From the NCBI GenBank assembly GCA_026826555.1, contig JAKSZT010054215.1, forward strand, positions 21,070,928 through 21,134,927: 64,000 bases of DNA, in the 5' to 3' direction. Made by a program: the position numbers and the translations under genes. Source of the DNA: Tolypeutes matacus (Eukaryota; Chordata; Mammalia; Cingulata; Chlamyphoridae). A model generated the notes under the pieces. The model made no database searches. It saw nothing but the letters and a program-made list of their open reading frames with translations, and was not told the origin of the DNA. Of the stretch, positions 19,666-31,390 are shown piece after piece; position 1 is the first letter of the stretch; every line of letters starts with the position of its first letter.

Positions 19666-21756
19666 GCTGCTTTAGGAAGCACACCAGGCTTCTCAGATTC
19701 TTCTAACTGTTCCAAAAAGCCTCTAAATTCTCTAAGATCCTGGGCATTTTGGTGCCCAAGAGCCCGAAAGACTCGGATGCAGGTTGGTTCTGTTTTCTGC
19801 TCTTCCATATCCCTTCCCCATACCAAGGAATAACCTCTCAATCTGCTTGACTAGGAAGAGAGCAACACAGAAACACAAGGAGAAAAGCAATTGTGACATC
19901 ATATCCCTTCAACAACAAAAGGTAATGGAAAAAGGAGTGAGATGGTGTCACACCTATTTTAGGGTGTCATTGTGACCTCCAAAGCTCCCAATTCCCCAGC
20001 TTCAATTTCAGAGTGCAGGCTCCACAGTAGTTCTCTTGCTCTCAAAAGGACTCATGAGGGTCGGAGTGGGGTGGCACAAAGATTGAAGGAAGGCAAGAAA
20101 ATTTTGAGCTGCTGAATGTGCTAATTCTATGTCTGAACCTGACCTTCATTACTGTTACTGCCCTGTGCCTTTCAGGGACCCAGAAATGCAGAGAAGTGAC
20201 TTGAAAAGATAGTAAAGGATTTGAGCTTAGCGAAAACCATAGGTACAAAGCAGCAGGGGTGATGATCCTAGGCCCAAACAAATTGCATTTACCCCTCAGG
20301 CTGCTCCCTGGCATCCCGTAGTCTCAGTCACCTTCATCAGGAGGGGTGAGGGCAGCAAAGACTGAAGGCAAAGAAGAAAAACTGGACATCCAAGAGCCAG
20401 CTTCTCTGGGGCTCCTCCAATGTTATCGTCCCTCCTAGATTTTGAATATCTTCTCTGTGAAAAGGCTCAGATCAGCTCAGCCCTCAGTTCCCATCCTCTT
20501 GATGTGTCGTATGCAAAGATCGCACCGCAACAGCGATCTGAAAAGCATGCATGTTGAGCTGGGTTTCTAACAACGAGGGAAGTATCAGGCTAGTTAAACC
20601 CTGCGGCAGATGTGGAGACAACTGAGGAAGGGGAGGCCAGAGAAGACTTTTGGGCCACGGCTGATCTGAAGGGCCTGCTGAGGCAGTCGAGATACTGGTC
20701 ACTGGTTCCAGTTAGGGGACCCCAGGCAGGATCCTCAAAGAGAAGTAGAAGCTGGGAACCCTTAGCCAGCTGCTGCAGAGGGAGGTCCCACATTGGGTGG
20801 GAGCAGGAGCACCCCCAGGTCTGTGCCCACTCGGAGGTTTTGCAGTCCTTCTTATAATCAGGGCTGGAGGAGCAGGCTTCAGCCAGTGGTAACGGAAGAG
20901 AGGAAAGTGACCTGTGAAGCTGAACACCAAAGGCTGTGTCCAGCACTTCTCCCCAGGCCCTGCCATCAGAGCCAGGAGCTGCAGGCTTTCTACTCTGACC
21001 ATTTCCTACCGACTCTGCACCTCTCTGCAGCCCTGGGCAGGTGGTCTTCGCCTCCTCCCACCCCGGATCTAGAAATTCTGCATAAACAGCTAAATTGTAC
21101 AGGGGCTCAGTTTATAGCCCCAAAGATGTTGGCAGCTGAGCCCACACGTTTATGAAGCACCTGCTTATTGTGTCAAGTGCCATAGCAAGCAACGGGCTTA
21201 TGGTCAAGTTTCCCAGGCTGGAGACCCTTGAGTGGTTCTTCCTGTAGCCCTAGCCCTTGACCCCTACCAGTCCCCAAATCCCACCAAGTCTCCCTCTCAA
21301 ACATCTGCTGAATCAAAATCGTCCTCTCGATTTCTTCAGTCACCAGGCAGTCCATGGCAACAGGTTTCTTTTTAGTCTCCTAGGACAGTGTCTCCCTCTT
21401 CTAAGACGTTTTCCACATTTCTACTGAAATGAGCTTCTTAAAACATAAATCTGGGCGTGTCTTTCCCTTGTTTAAAACAATGGTACCCCCACACACACCA
21501 GCCCCTGTTAAACTGGCGGACGCTGGTGCCTGTTGGAGCGAAGCTGAACACTCCGGCAGCACACAGCGGACCGGGCTCAGGACATAGCCTCCTTCCCGCG
21601 CCACCCCCTACTCTGCCCCTCCTGTACCTGCATCCTAGCCCTCCAGACACCCACGCACGGGCCTACCCCAGTGCCCCGATGGTGCGCTTCCTCCAGCACA
21701 AACACCTCTCTGCTGTAGACAGCCGCTGACCCTAGCCTTTCCGTCTCCCTGCACCA
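19666..21756. other. Intronic sequence, locally G+C rich, no gene called
   Basis: 20590-21120 and 21480-21720 are richer in G+C and carry overlapping open frames of 60-120 codons on both strands (20590-20946 minus, 20793-21155 plus, 21457-21729 plus). They conflict with each other and none shows a known domain or flanking splice logic with ALPK2. I see no repeat family here, so conservation should decide whether any of it is functional. Confidence 0.4.
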
Positions 21757-21875
21757 GAGCGTAAGCTCCCATCAGACACAGGCTTTGGCTGGGGATGTGC
21801 TTTCTCCAGCAGCTAGCACAGGACCCAGTGCATAGAGGGCTTTCAACAAGTATTTGCTCAATAAAGGAATGAAGG
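21757..21875 (+). mobile_element. L2 LINE 3' end, sense
   Basis: Phrases AGCGTAAGCTCCCATCAGAC, GCTAGCACAGGACCCAGTGC and CAAGTATTTGCTCAATAAAG match the L2 3' terminus. A second weaker L2-like tail follows near 22045-22145. Confidence 0.55.
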
Positions 21876-22149
21876 CGCTAATAAATGTCAATGCTCATGC
21901 AAGAAAGAAATCGGTTCTGGACCTTTTCCTGACACCCTTGTCCTGTTTCCTTTCCTGGAAGGAGAATTAATTTCTCCCATAACATTTTGTTCCCCTCTGT
22001 GCTAGCATTTACTGTGTATTAGAATCATTTGTTTGCCTGGCTGGGATACTAGTCTGAGCTCTGTGAAGACAGGCGCTAGTTCTGATTCATTTTTGAATGC
22101 CCAGAATAAACACAGTGCTGTCGGTGTTATTTGTTGAGCTGAGTTCAAT

Positions 22150-24751
22150 CTAGTTGCAGAGGCAAGACAGAAACATGTACAATCCATTTTCCCCCACCCC
22201 CTCCAATTCACTGCCTCCACTGCGTTTTCAGAGCTGAAAGGGGAAAGGTAAAATCGCAAATTCTGTCATTTCCCCTTTCTGCTGATGGCTTGAAGAAATT
22301 ATCTTTCTGAGTCAGCACAAGTATTTTGATACTGCCTTCAGATTTCAGGCATTTTTTTTTAAAAGAGATGGTTTAAAAACAAATGCCTGCACATTTACCA
22401 TCAGACTGCTGGGGTTGGGTGGGAAAATAACCATCATGAGAGCCATTTACCCATTCATCTTTTAAGTTTCCAGTTCAGGATCTAACTCTGACAACAAACA
22501 TGAGGAACTCCCTAGCCGCTGCCTCTCCCCAGCTCAGGAATGAGTTGATCTTTGGTCTTTGCAACAACATTCTGAATGGCTGATGCTGATTACTGGGATC
22601 TCGAGGACTGGGCTCCAGGAAGCCAGTCTTGGCAAAAGCAGGGCAATGGCCAAGATGTAGAGACTCTTGGTTGCACCCACTTCCTGTCTCAGGACAGACT
22701 TTGCTTACCACAGAAGCAGGCAGAACCTCCAGCCACCCTATCATTGCCCTGCCACCTGAATATCATGCTAAACTTTTCTCAAGTCCACACCACCCAGCCA
22801 GTGAGCAAACTTCACTTCTGTAGTGATGGCGAACTGGAGGGAGGGCCAGTAGCACAAGCTGGGGAAAAATGGGCTGTTAATAATGTGTACAGGGAATTGT
22901 TAGAAAAGAAATTTTCTTTTTCCATGTCTGCACATAGGACCTTCTTCCAAAGCAGGTCAGGACCTCGGGGCAAGGTGGAAATGATTAGGACTGTAGTGTG
23001 GAAAAGCAAAGAGATAAAAAGCAAGCCAATAAGTTTTAAAGTCAGGTTGTTGAGAGAGGGGCTTTCTAAATTCCTTTCTTTTTCTTAGATCAGAGAGTTT
23101 TATCTCTGCATGATCAAAAGAGGAAGTATATGAGGGTACGGGTAGGGGCCACAATCTTCCCTGGGAGATGCTGGGAAGAAGCTGGCAGAGATAGAATCAG
23201 GACCAGGGGCGATGTGGGCCAGATCTTCACTTGTCACATGAGGGTTGTGTTAGGGAAGGTAGAGAAACCATAAGGACAGGAGAGCTTTCCCTATTTCCCT
23301 TTTGGGACAAGGGAACTAGCTCCTACCTCCCCTGCCTCCCTCCCTATCAATGTAGGACAGCTCAGACACTGTCTGTGAAAGGAGTGGGAGTCAGGGAGAG
23401 TAGAACGAAGATGGCCTAAGAATTCCCTAAAAGACTGCTTGAGTTACTGTATTCGAGCAGGTTTAATCAGGGAGGACATTTTGTTATTCTCCACTTATCA
23501 CCACCAAACCCCTGCTTGTGACCAGGAGCTCATGAGGAAGACAAGGTCAGTTCCAGAGGAAGAAATAAAGGGATTGCATTTCCTTACACATGTGAGAAGC
23601 AGTGTGTGTGAATTTTCAAACCACCATGTGTGTATCAGCTCAGCATATACTTTGCCTTCCTAGCTCATATCATAGCATTGAAACCTAGACATTTTCTTTC
23701 TTTCTTGGTTCTCAAAGCATTTTCCCAACTTCAGCTTCCCAGAAGCTTCTTTGTAAATCATTATTTTTCCTGCCTTGTATAAGGAGGAAAGTTGATTTTT
23801 ATGGATCCATCCAATGGAGTTCTTGAACTTAGAGTCTAATCTTCACTGTGATCCTCCCCACCCCTCATCCTATGTTTGAGTTCCTCATCTTTAAAGTACA
23901 GGAGTTTTAAACATAGCCCTCAGCTTGCACATTGCAGTTTTACAACTCAGTACCATGATAGACTGGACACCCCAATCCCATAACAACCTTCAGTGCCTGG
24001 TGCCCAGCTATAGTTTGTACAATCATGGTGATGTCTTCTGGGGGGTATAGGTTTGAAACCTGAGTTGTTCGTGGCTAAAACAAAAGAGGCTTCTCTTTCT
24101 CTACTCAAAAGAGAGCAAATGGCTTGGGTTTAGATCTAAAGAAGACCTGGGCAAACTAGACACCAGGTTATTAGTGATGGAGAGAAGTTTTAGTTTAGTA
24201 GTAGCTATATAAAACCAAAGCACAGGATGCTAGGGCAATTTTTCAGATAGAAGAGCACTGTCTAAACAGAAAACAGAGAAAGAGAAGAGAACCTAACTCT
24301 GAAGAGGCAAAGACTTCCTACATGTTTTTCTTGGAGGGTGGATGATTGAGCTACCAAGGATTATTCTCAGGCCTTGAAATCTGAAGGAATGTGCCCTGCT
24401 AAATTTCAGGATGGCTTGGGACCAGCAACCTTTTTAATCCTCCCAATTTCTCCTTTTTGGAATAGGAATGTCTATCCTATGCCTGTCCCACTTTTGCATT
24501 TTGGAAGCAGATAACTTGTTTTCTGGGTTCATAGATCCACAGATGGAGAGTTTTGCCCCAGAAGGATCATACCCAAGGTTTATCTCTTAACTGATTTAGA
24601 TGATTTAGGAATTTTGAGCTGATGATATTAGATGATGTTTTGTACTTAGAGTTGATAGTATAATGGATTGAGAATCTTGGGAATATTGAGATGGAGAGAA
24701 TAAATTTTGCACATGGGATGAACATGAATTTAGGGGGTACAGAGGGTTGGC
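22150..24751. other. Intronic sequence, no gene called
   Basis: The longest open frame is 170 codons at 22576-23088 (+). Its predicted protein has no domain, signal peptide or repeat that I recognise, and no supporting splice or promoter signal is evident, so it is left uncalled. The remainder shows no recognised repeat. Confidence 0.45.
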
Positions 24752-25224
24752 TGTAGTGGGTTGAATTGTGTCTCTCCCCCAGAAGATGTTCAAGTCCTAA
24801 CCCCCAATACCCATGAACGTGACCTTATTTAGAAATATGTTCTTTGTAGATGTAATTAAATTAAGGATCTTGAGATGATAGCATCCTAGATTTAGGGTGG
24901 CCCTAAATCCTATGACTGGTGCCCTTATCAAAGAAAGGAGAAGGAGAGGTGAGACCTAAAGACAAAGAGGAAAGGCTCATGTGAAAATGGAGGAAGAGGT
25001 TGATGGGCACCCCAAGCTAAGGGACTCCAAGAATTGCCTGCAGCCCCCAGAAGCTGGGAGAGAGGTGGGCAACAGCTTCTCCCTCAGAGCCTCCAGAAGG
25101 AACCAACCTTGTCAACATCTTGATTTTAAACTTCTGGCCTCCAGAACTATGAAAGAATAAATTTCTGTGGTTTTTAGCCAAGTTTGTGGCAATATGTTTT
25201 GGCAGCCATGGGAAACTAATACAC
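24752..25224 (+). mobile_element. MLT1 (ERVL-MaLR) solo LTR, sense
   Basis: Starts TGTAGTGGGTTGAATTGTGT and runs through CCTAACCCCCAATACCCATG, GTGACCTTATTTAGAAATAT, CTTCTGGCCTCCAGAACTAT, GAATAAATTTCTGTGG (polyadenylation signal) to GGGAAACTAATACA. TTGGC flanks both sides (24747-24751 and 25225-25229), a 5-bp duplication. No internal retroviral sequence remains. Confidence 0.88.
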
Positions 25225-25254
25225 TTGGCAAAGGGACAATTGACCAAGAGCATA

Positions 25255-25365
25255 TTGGATGGGTGTTCACTCATTTGACAAATTTTTGAGCACCCACAAT
25301 GTGCCTTGTCCCACGTTGTGTGCCAGATCTAACTCTGTCCTCCTTCTCATGGATCTTACTCACCC
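25255..25365 (-). mobile_element. L2 LINE 3' end, antisense
   Basis: CACTCATTTGACAAATTTTT, GAGCACCCACAATGTGCCTT and CTCCTTCTCATGGATCTTAC match the reverse of the L2 3' end. Short. Confidence 0.45.
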
Positions 25366-26628
25366 AGGAAATTTTGTTTCTTCTGCGGGACAAAGCTGTC
25401 TCTGACTCTAATTGGGTAACTATTATTGCCTGCCAGGTAACTGTATTTTCATATGGTTGTACCGCCAAGGGGCTAGTTGCTGCTGGTTGAAAAGCCAAAC
25501 CTGAGGCCATAGCTCTCTGCTGCTGACTTACTAGAGGACACGGGATAGAAGGGGATCTTCAAAATCCCACACCTCTCAAGCTGAAGCATTTTCTCCTCAC
25601 CCTTTGGTAATGACCATCAGAGGCAGGCTACCTGCCCCTCATATTTATGTTTATATTCAGATTTTCCAAGTACCAAATAGTGTCATTGCTGTACACTTTG
25701 AAGCCCACGCTGAATAAGCAATGTACTAGGATAGTGATTGTGACAAGTATTTCCTGTTTCTAAAGTTTACAAGAACTTGCTTTGTTCAATTTATTATTGT
25801 CGGTGAAGTACTGTAATTGCTACTACCTTGGTTTTGATTTTGCTCACAATTCTAGAAATTGTAAAGAGAGATATTGATTTGAAAATACGCTCTTAGAATC
25901 TGACTAAGGTTTAATTTTTTCCCCTTGGTATCCAGTTTGAAATCTGCATCTAAGTTTCAGTCTGTAGGAAGTAAACAATACCATGCTATCCACCCCCAGG
26001 CTCAGGATTTCTATCCAGGATTCTTGTGGGGTCTGTGGGTCCTCAGAGAGGGGATAGATGGGCTCAAGGGGATCTGTACCCCTTCTGAAATTATATGCAA
26101 AATTGTGTGCATGAAATAAGATTTTCTGGGAAGCAGAATCCATAACTTTCCTCAGAGTCCCCCCAAAAGGGTTAGCAAAGTTGGGGGCCCACAGCCACTG
26201 GTCTTCTGTTCTGTGGTTGTGATGGTTTTTGTTGGCCTGGACTAGGTCTCTGGGTCTCTAGGGCCTCCAGGCTGACCCAGTGCAGCCTGTCAAAAGGATG
26301 AAGCACTTGCTGGGCAGAGTAGGGAGAAGTAAAGCCATTAGGGAGGCAGGAGAAGAGCTAGGAATCCAGAAGACATGTTCTCCAGCCCACTGTTTCTTCC
26401 TTGTTCCTCTCTTGGGTCCCCACTGGCTCATTCTTAGTTTAGTCTATGTATGATGACACATTTGTGTCCTTTTCCCTAACAGCTCTCATAGTTGATAGAG
26501 AGGATTAGGTCAAGAAACCTTCAGAATCAAAAGAAAAGCTGGTTCCAAATGGTGGAGGACATGTAAAGCCCATCTCAATGTATTGCTGACATGACAGCTG
26601 GTCACAGATCACCTAAGCTATCGGGGTC
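25366..26628. other. Intronic sequence, nothing recognised
   Basis: No exon, RNA gene or confident repeat. Open frames are below 80 codons and overlap on both strands. Confidence 0.5.
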
Positions 26629-27096
26629 TGTATTAGCTTCCTGGGGCTGCTGTAACAAAGTACCGCAAATGGGGTGACTGGAAACAACTGAAGTTTATTC
26701 TTTCACAGTTCTAGAAGCTAGAGGTCCAGAATCAAGGTGGTGGCTGGGGCTCGCTCCCTCTGAAGGCTCTAGGAGAGGATCCTCTCTTGCCTCTCTCCTA
26801 GCTTCTGGTTGTTGCCAGCAAGCCTTGGCTATCCTTGGCTTGTGGCTATGTTGCTCCAGTCTCTGCCTTGTCTTCACAGGGCCTTCTCCCCTCTGTGTCT
26901 CCTCTGTGTCATCTGTGTCTGAACCGCCATCTCCTTTCTCTTATAAAGACAGACCATTGGATTTAGGGCCCACCCTAATCCAGTAGGACCTCATCCTAAC
27001 TGGTTCCATCAGAAAGATCCTATTTCCAAATAAGGTCACATTCTGAGGCTCCAGGTGGACATGAATTTGGTGGGGGACACGATTCAGCCCAGCACA
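26629..27096 (-). mobile_element. MLT1 (ERVL-MaLR) solo LTR, antisense
   Basis: Begins TGTATTAGCTTCCTGGGGCT and ends GATTCAGCCCAGCACA, the reverse complement of an MLT1 LTR. Internal landmarks are GGGCCCACCCTAATCCAGTA and CCAAATAAGGTCACATTCTG. No clear 5-bp duplication survives. Confidence 0.88.
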
Positions 27097-28780
27097 GGAA
27101 CCTAGAGCTACTCTCCAACCCTCTTATCTCATTGGAAGAAACAGACTCAGAGAAGTTTGGTAATAAGACCACCGTCCTGTGGAGCAGCAGAACCAGGACT
27201 GAATTACAGCTCTTCTGAGGCTTAGTCCTCTTTCCATGACCTCATGCCACTTCATTTTCCCCTCCTTATCCAAGTCCTAGTCTCTTCCAGACACAGTAAA
27301 AACCCTTGAACGATTCAGAAATGCTTAGTGGAATTCAAGAAAAATAGTTGCCCTCCATGGTCCCATCTTGTCTTATGTTTGCCTGTTGCTCAGTTGCACT
27401 TAATTAAAATAAAAGCTGTCCCTCTCACTTCCCAGCAAATGCCCAGATGCAAGCCAAGGTAGACATACCCAGGAAGGCTGAGACAACCACTTTCCTGACC
27501 CATTGTACATCAGAGTTTACCACTGGTTGGAATAGTTGGTATATTTCCTCCTAGCATTACACAATCCAAAGTCCTAAAATCATATATTTCTATGACATTT
27601 TACAAAAATTAACTATTGTGCCTGGCATGTGTTAAGGGCCATATGGGATTAGTGATTATCCTTAGCAGTAGTGCTACTATTTCTTAGCTCACCGAGGTGC
27701 ACAACACACACGTAACTCTCCTGGCTCTCGGTCTGGTGCTCTTTCAGTCTTACCATGCTACCCAACACAGACCCAATACCATGTGTGCAGAGCCCCTTAG
27801 CCCTAGGAGTGGGCACGGGCCATGGAGATCCAGTCCTCTCCCCATACGAGATCAAACGGGTATTGATTCTCTATGGCTTTCTCAAGAAATCAGGACAGGA
27901 TTGCAACACCATCTGCCTTAAAGATTTCCTGTCTCCCAGGAATGGAGTGAAGAAGAGTTAGTCAAGTGGCAGGGTGTTCAGGACTGGGGATTTCAGAAAG
28001 GCCCAGTCCTCCACTTTATTATGTGTTATTTTAATGTTCAAAGCCTTTAAGTGGAGCTTCTTTCCGGGCAACGAGGCAACTCCTAAAAATAAATTCAAGT
28101 TCCTGAAATATTCTAGTTTGCCTTTAAGCTTTGGCTAGGAATCAGGCTATCTATTTCCAGATTCACACCCCCGGGTGGTATGGATTTGATCTATCGAATG
28201 ACCAAATGACGCTGTGCTTGGAGTGAGGACTCAGCAGATATTTAGGAAAGGTTAGCTGTAGACAAGGCTTCAGCAGCCCAGCATGGTTGGGGAATGAGGA
28301 AGTTCTCATTTAAAGATTCCTGGAGCCACAGGAGAAAACTGATGTGTAGACAATGTTGAAGGACATGGTGCTATCTGTACCAAGGAGGAGGAGAAAGCAT
28401 TAAAAGGAGGAAAGAACATTTAAAAAGGAACAGAAGTTAGAGACATCACCAGCATATGGAAATGTCACCCAGCCAGAGAGTAGGAACAAAGTGGCTTGAC
28501 TCCGCTGGTCTGCTGGATGCTTGTGCTTGGCCTTTAGAACCCTGTACTCAACTTTCATCATACATCTTCTCACATTTCTCCTTACTTCCTCCCCCACTCA
28601 CTTCAAGATCACCTTGCCACGGGCCTTTTTGATCCCTTGGCATTTTGACCATGCCTTTGAGTTCCCTTCCCAGGAGCCACATCCCTTGCCCTTTGTGACC
28701 AGTGCTTCTGGAAGGGCTCCCAGTCACCCTTACTTGCATTCACAATCATTCTTCAGCAATATATATATTTTCTTGTATCA
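27097..28780. other. Intronic sequence with weak MIR and candidate motifs
   Basis: 27120-27230 has a weak antisense MIR3-like phrase (GAAGAAACAGACTCAGAGAA). The rest is not a repeat I recognise and has no exon. 28047-28092 holds TTAAGTGG and CTAAAAATAA, discussed as a finding. Confidence 0.45.
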
Positions 28781-29290
28781 TTAAATAATGCACTTAGCTG
28801 CAGTTAACAGAATAACCAATGAATAGTGGCCTAAAACATAAGGACATTTGTTGTTGACTTAACAAAAATTCCAGGGGTAGAAGGTCTCACTATTGGTCTA
28901 GTGGCTCAGGGATCCCTGCAAACTCCCAAGTTCTTTCTACCTTTTTGCTCAGCCAACCATGTGTGTTGGCTTTTTGTTCTCATGCTAGTAGCCTCATGAG
29001 TGGAAGATGACAGCTGCAGCACCAGACGTCACATCTTCATTAAAGGAAGAAGGAAGGGAGGAGGGAAGGTCCTCTGTAAGAAGAAAAGCTTCCCAGAAGT
29101 CGCTTTGTGGAATTCCCCATATAGCTTATTAGCTACAACTGATCCCTTGGCACAGTCTCCTTACACAGGAGGCTGGGAGAGTATCTGGTTTTCCAGCCCC
29201 CTTAGTGGAGTCAGCAAGGGAGAAGGGGACTGGGAATGCTATTGACTTAGTCAACCAACAGTGTCTACTGCATCTGCCCATGCCAATCAG
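28781..29290. repeat. Ancient interspersed repeat, family unsure
   Basis: The phrases TTAGCTGCAGTTAACAGAAT, TAGTGGCCTAAAACATAAGG, AGATGACAGCTGCAGCACCA and CACATCTTCATTAAAGGAAG recur in many placental genomes as an old interspersed repeat. I cannot name the family reliably (LTR or DNA transposon). No gene content. Confidence 0.45.
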
Positions 29291-29337
29291 TAGAGAAGGC
29301 CCAAGAGAACTCGAGTATGAAATGTTCAAGAATCATT

Positions 29338-29358
29338 AAAAAAAAAAAAAAAAAAAAA
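29338..29358 (+). repeat. A21 run between short direct repeats
   Basis: Twenty-one A residues flanked by AAGAATCATT (29328-29337) and AAGAATCATC (29357-29366, the first two A of which are shared with the run). It has the look of a retrotransposition that delivered only a poly(A) tail. Confidence 0.6.
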
Positions 29359-29547
29359 GAATCATCAAAGAATCAATGCGTATAACCTAGGAGTGCAACT
29401 TCTGGCTTTCACACCGCAGAGACCTTATCAGAGTGGAAGAGAACTCAATGGTGACCTTCCTTCCTCCGTCTTGGAGCAGCATGTTTAGTTAAGCTCCATC
29501 TATCTGGATGTTAAGCAGAACTGTCAAGAATTGTTATTTATCTTTCC

Positions 29548-30290
29548 CATGTACATCTTGTCTCCTCAACTGGATTATAAGCTATTTGAGAAGAGGGATC
29601 TTATCTCATACCACCTTCTATTGTTAGTGACTCAAATTAGTGTCATGCACTTTGCTGGCACCCAGGATACTTTGGTTAATGAGGAGGAGTGTAACCCTGA
29701 ACATTATGGGGTGGGCAGAGAGGCAACAAATTTTTCATTAGATTTATGGCAGACATGTGTAGGAGGCAGAATTTTTGGAAAGGCCAACAAATGAAAACGA
29801 TGTGTCTGCAGAATCAGAGGCATGTTCAACCGGGACCGGGGTTGGAAAACACTGCACAAGCAGAGTGTAAGTTTTCAAACTTCTGCTGCTCTCAAATAGG
29901 AGTTTAGAAGTGTTCCTAATTTGATTTACCTTTCCCCTCCTTGTATTCATTCATCTGCTTATTCATTCAGCAAAATTACCGGAGCCCCTACCATGAGCTA
30001 GGTTATGGTGATTCGGAAGTGACAACACCAAGGCCCCATCCGTAGACCTTGTGGGGAGGGGACTAAGAAACAAATGGCCACATGGTGAAGTAATAAGGAC
30101 GATTATAGTGACTCTGGAGCTCAGGAGTCCTAGGTTTAAATTAAAGGGAGTTCCCAGGCCTCTGGTGAGGTGTGTTTTAACTTCTCTTATTAGAAAAGCT
30201 GGACTGGACAGGGCTTTGCAGCCAGACAGACTTAGCTGTAAATCCTGGTTCTGCCATTTCCTGGGAGACCCTGGGGAGATTTCTGCCCCT
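29548..30290. repeat. Cluster of L2 and MIR fragments
   Basis: 29548-29685 is an L2 3' end in sense orientation (TGGATTATAAGCTATTTGAG ... GCTGGCACCCAGGATA). 29943-30090 is an L2 end in antisense (ATTCATTCATCTGCTTATTC ... CCATGAGCTAGGTTATGG). 30190-30290 is a MIR in sense (CTTAGCTGTAAATCCTGGTT, CTGCCATTTCCTGGGAGACC). All are short and diverged; no exon lies between them. Confidence 0.58.
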
Positions 30291-30413
30291 GAACACCTGT
30301 TACTTCATGTGTCAGTTCTCAGTTTTTTGCCTCTCATCTCCAATATACCTTTCAGCACATGCGCTGTGAGAGCGGAGTTCCTGTAAGCCTTTCTCCTTAC
30401 AAGCAAGCACAAC

Positions 30414-31390
30414 TGTATTAGCTTCCTTGGGCTGCTGTAACAAATGACCCCACACTGGCTTAAAACAACAGGTTTAAGTTGTTTTCTGGCAGTTCTGTGG
30501 GCCAGAAGCCCGAAATCAAGGGGTTGGCAGGGTTGGTTCTTTCTGGAGACCCTGAGGGAGGATCCTGCCCCATGTCTCTCTCCTAGCTTCTGGCTGTTGC
30601 TGGCAATCTTTGCTTTGTAGAGGCATCACTCCAATCTCTGCCTCCATTGTTCCATGGCCTTCTCCGTGTCTTCTGTGTCTGAACCTCTCTCTCCTTTCTC
30701 TTATAAAGAGCCATTGGACTTAGGACCCACCCTAATCCAGTATCACCTTGTATTAGTCAGCCAAAGGGGTACTAATGCCAAGTACTAGAAATCTGTTGGC
30801 TTTTATTAAAGGTATTTATTTGGGGTAAAAGCTTACAGTTACAAGGCCCTAGAGTCCAACTCAAGGTTACTTCCTCACCAAAGTCAGTTGCTGTGTGTTG
30901 AAGCAAGATGGTTGCCAATCTCTGCAGGGGTTCAGCCTTCCTCTCTCTCAGCTACAGGCTGGCATAGGGCTCGTCTCTCTTCCCGGGCCTTTAGCTGTTT
31001 GCGCCTTCTCCTTTCTGTCACATGGCAGGACCGAAATGACCTAATTCTCTCCTCTTCCATGTCTTCTTCCATGTGTATTTTCTTCTGTCTGTCTTCTTGG
31101 TTGAGTGTCAGTTTATATAGCCCTCCAAGGGGGCAAGGACTCAACCCTGAGTCATGCCCTACTGATGTGGTCGAATCAAAGCCCTAATCTTGATTTAATC
31201 AAGTAATCATAAAACCTTTGAATTTAATACAATCAAATAGCATGAATTTATGGAATTCATAAATAATATCAAACTGCTACACACCTCATCTTAACTAATT
31301 ACATTTGCAAAGACCCTATTTCCAATAAAGGTCACATTCTGAGATTCCAGGTGGATGTGGTTTTTGGGGGACTGCATTCAACCCCCCACA
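30414..31390 (-). mobile_element. MLT1 LTR, antisense, split by a younger LTR
   Basis: The left part 30414-30743 starts TGTATTAGCTTCCTTGGGCT and runs to CACCCTAATCCAGTATCA. The right part 31287-31390 resumes with CATCTTAACTAATTACATTT and ends CATTCAACCCCCCACA. Joined conceptually, they follow the order of a complete antisense MLT1. The interruption is the solo LTR at 30749-31281. Confidence 0.87.
30749..31281 (-). mobile_element. Solo LTR nested in MLT1 (same family as 4537-5154)
   Basis: A 533-bp element with TGTATTAGTCAGCC at the left and AAACTGCTACA at the right, between perfect CACCT duplications (30744-30748 and 31282-31286). Reading the - strand as sense there is a TATA box (TATATAAAC, reverse of GTTTATATA near 31107-31115), and AATAAA signals near 30802-30807 and 30815-30820. 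That is the order expected of a retroviral LTR. No coding sequence is attached. It is younger than the MLT1 that it interrupts. Confidence 0.9.

Noticed and set aside
22576..23088. 170-codon open frame, largest single-frame candidate in the upstream intron
   Set aside because: No recognisable domain, low-complexity region or splice support; open frames of this size are expected by chance in 64 kb. A conservation test would be needed to revive it.
30888..31187. 99-codon open frame
   Set aside because: Contained in the solo LTR at 30749-31281, antisense to it.
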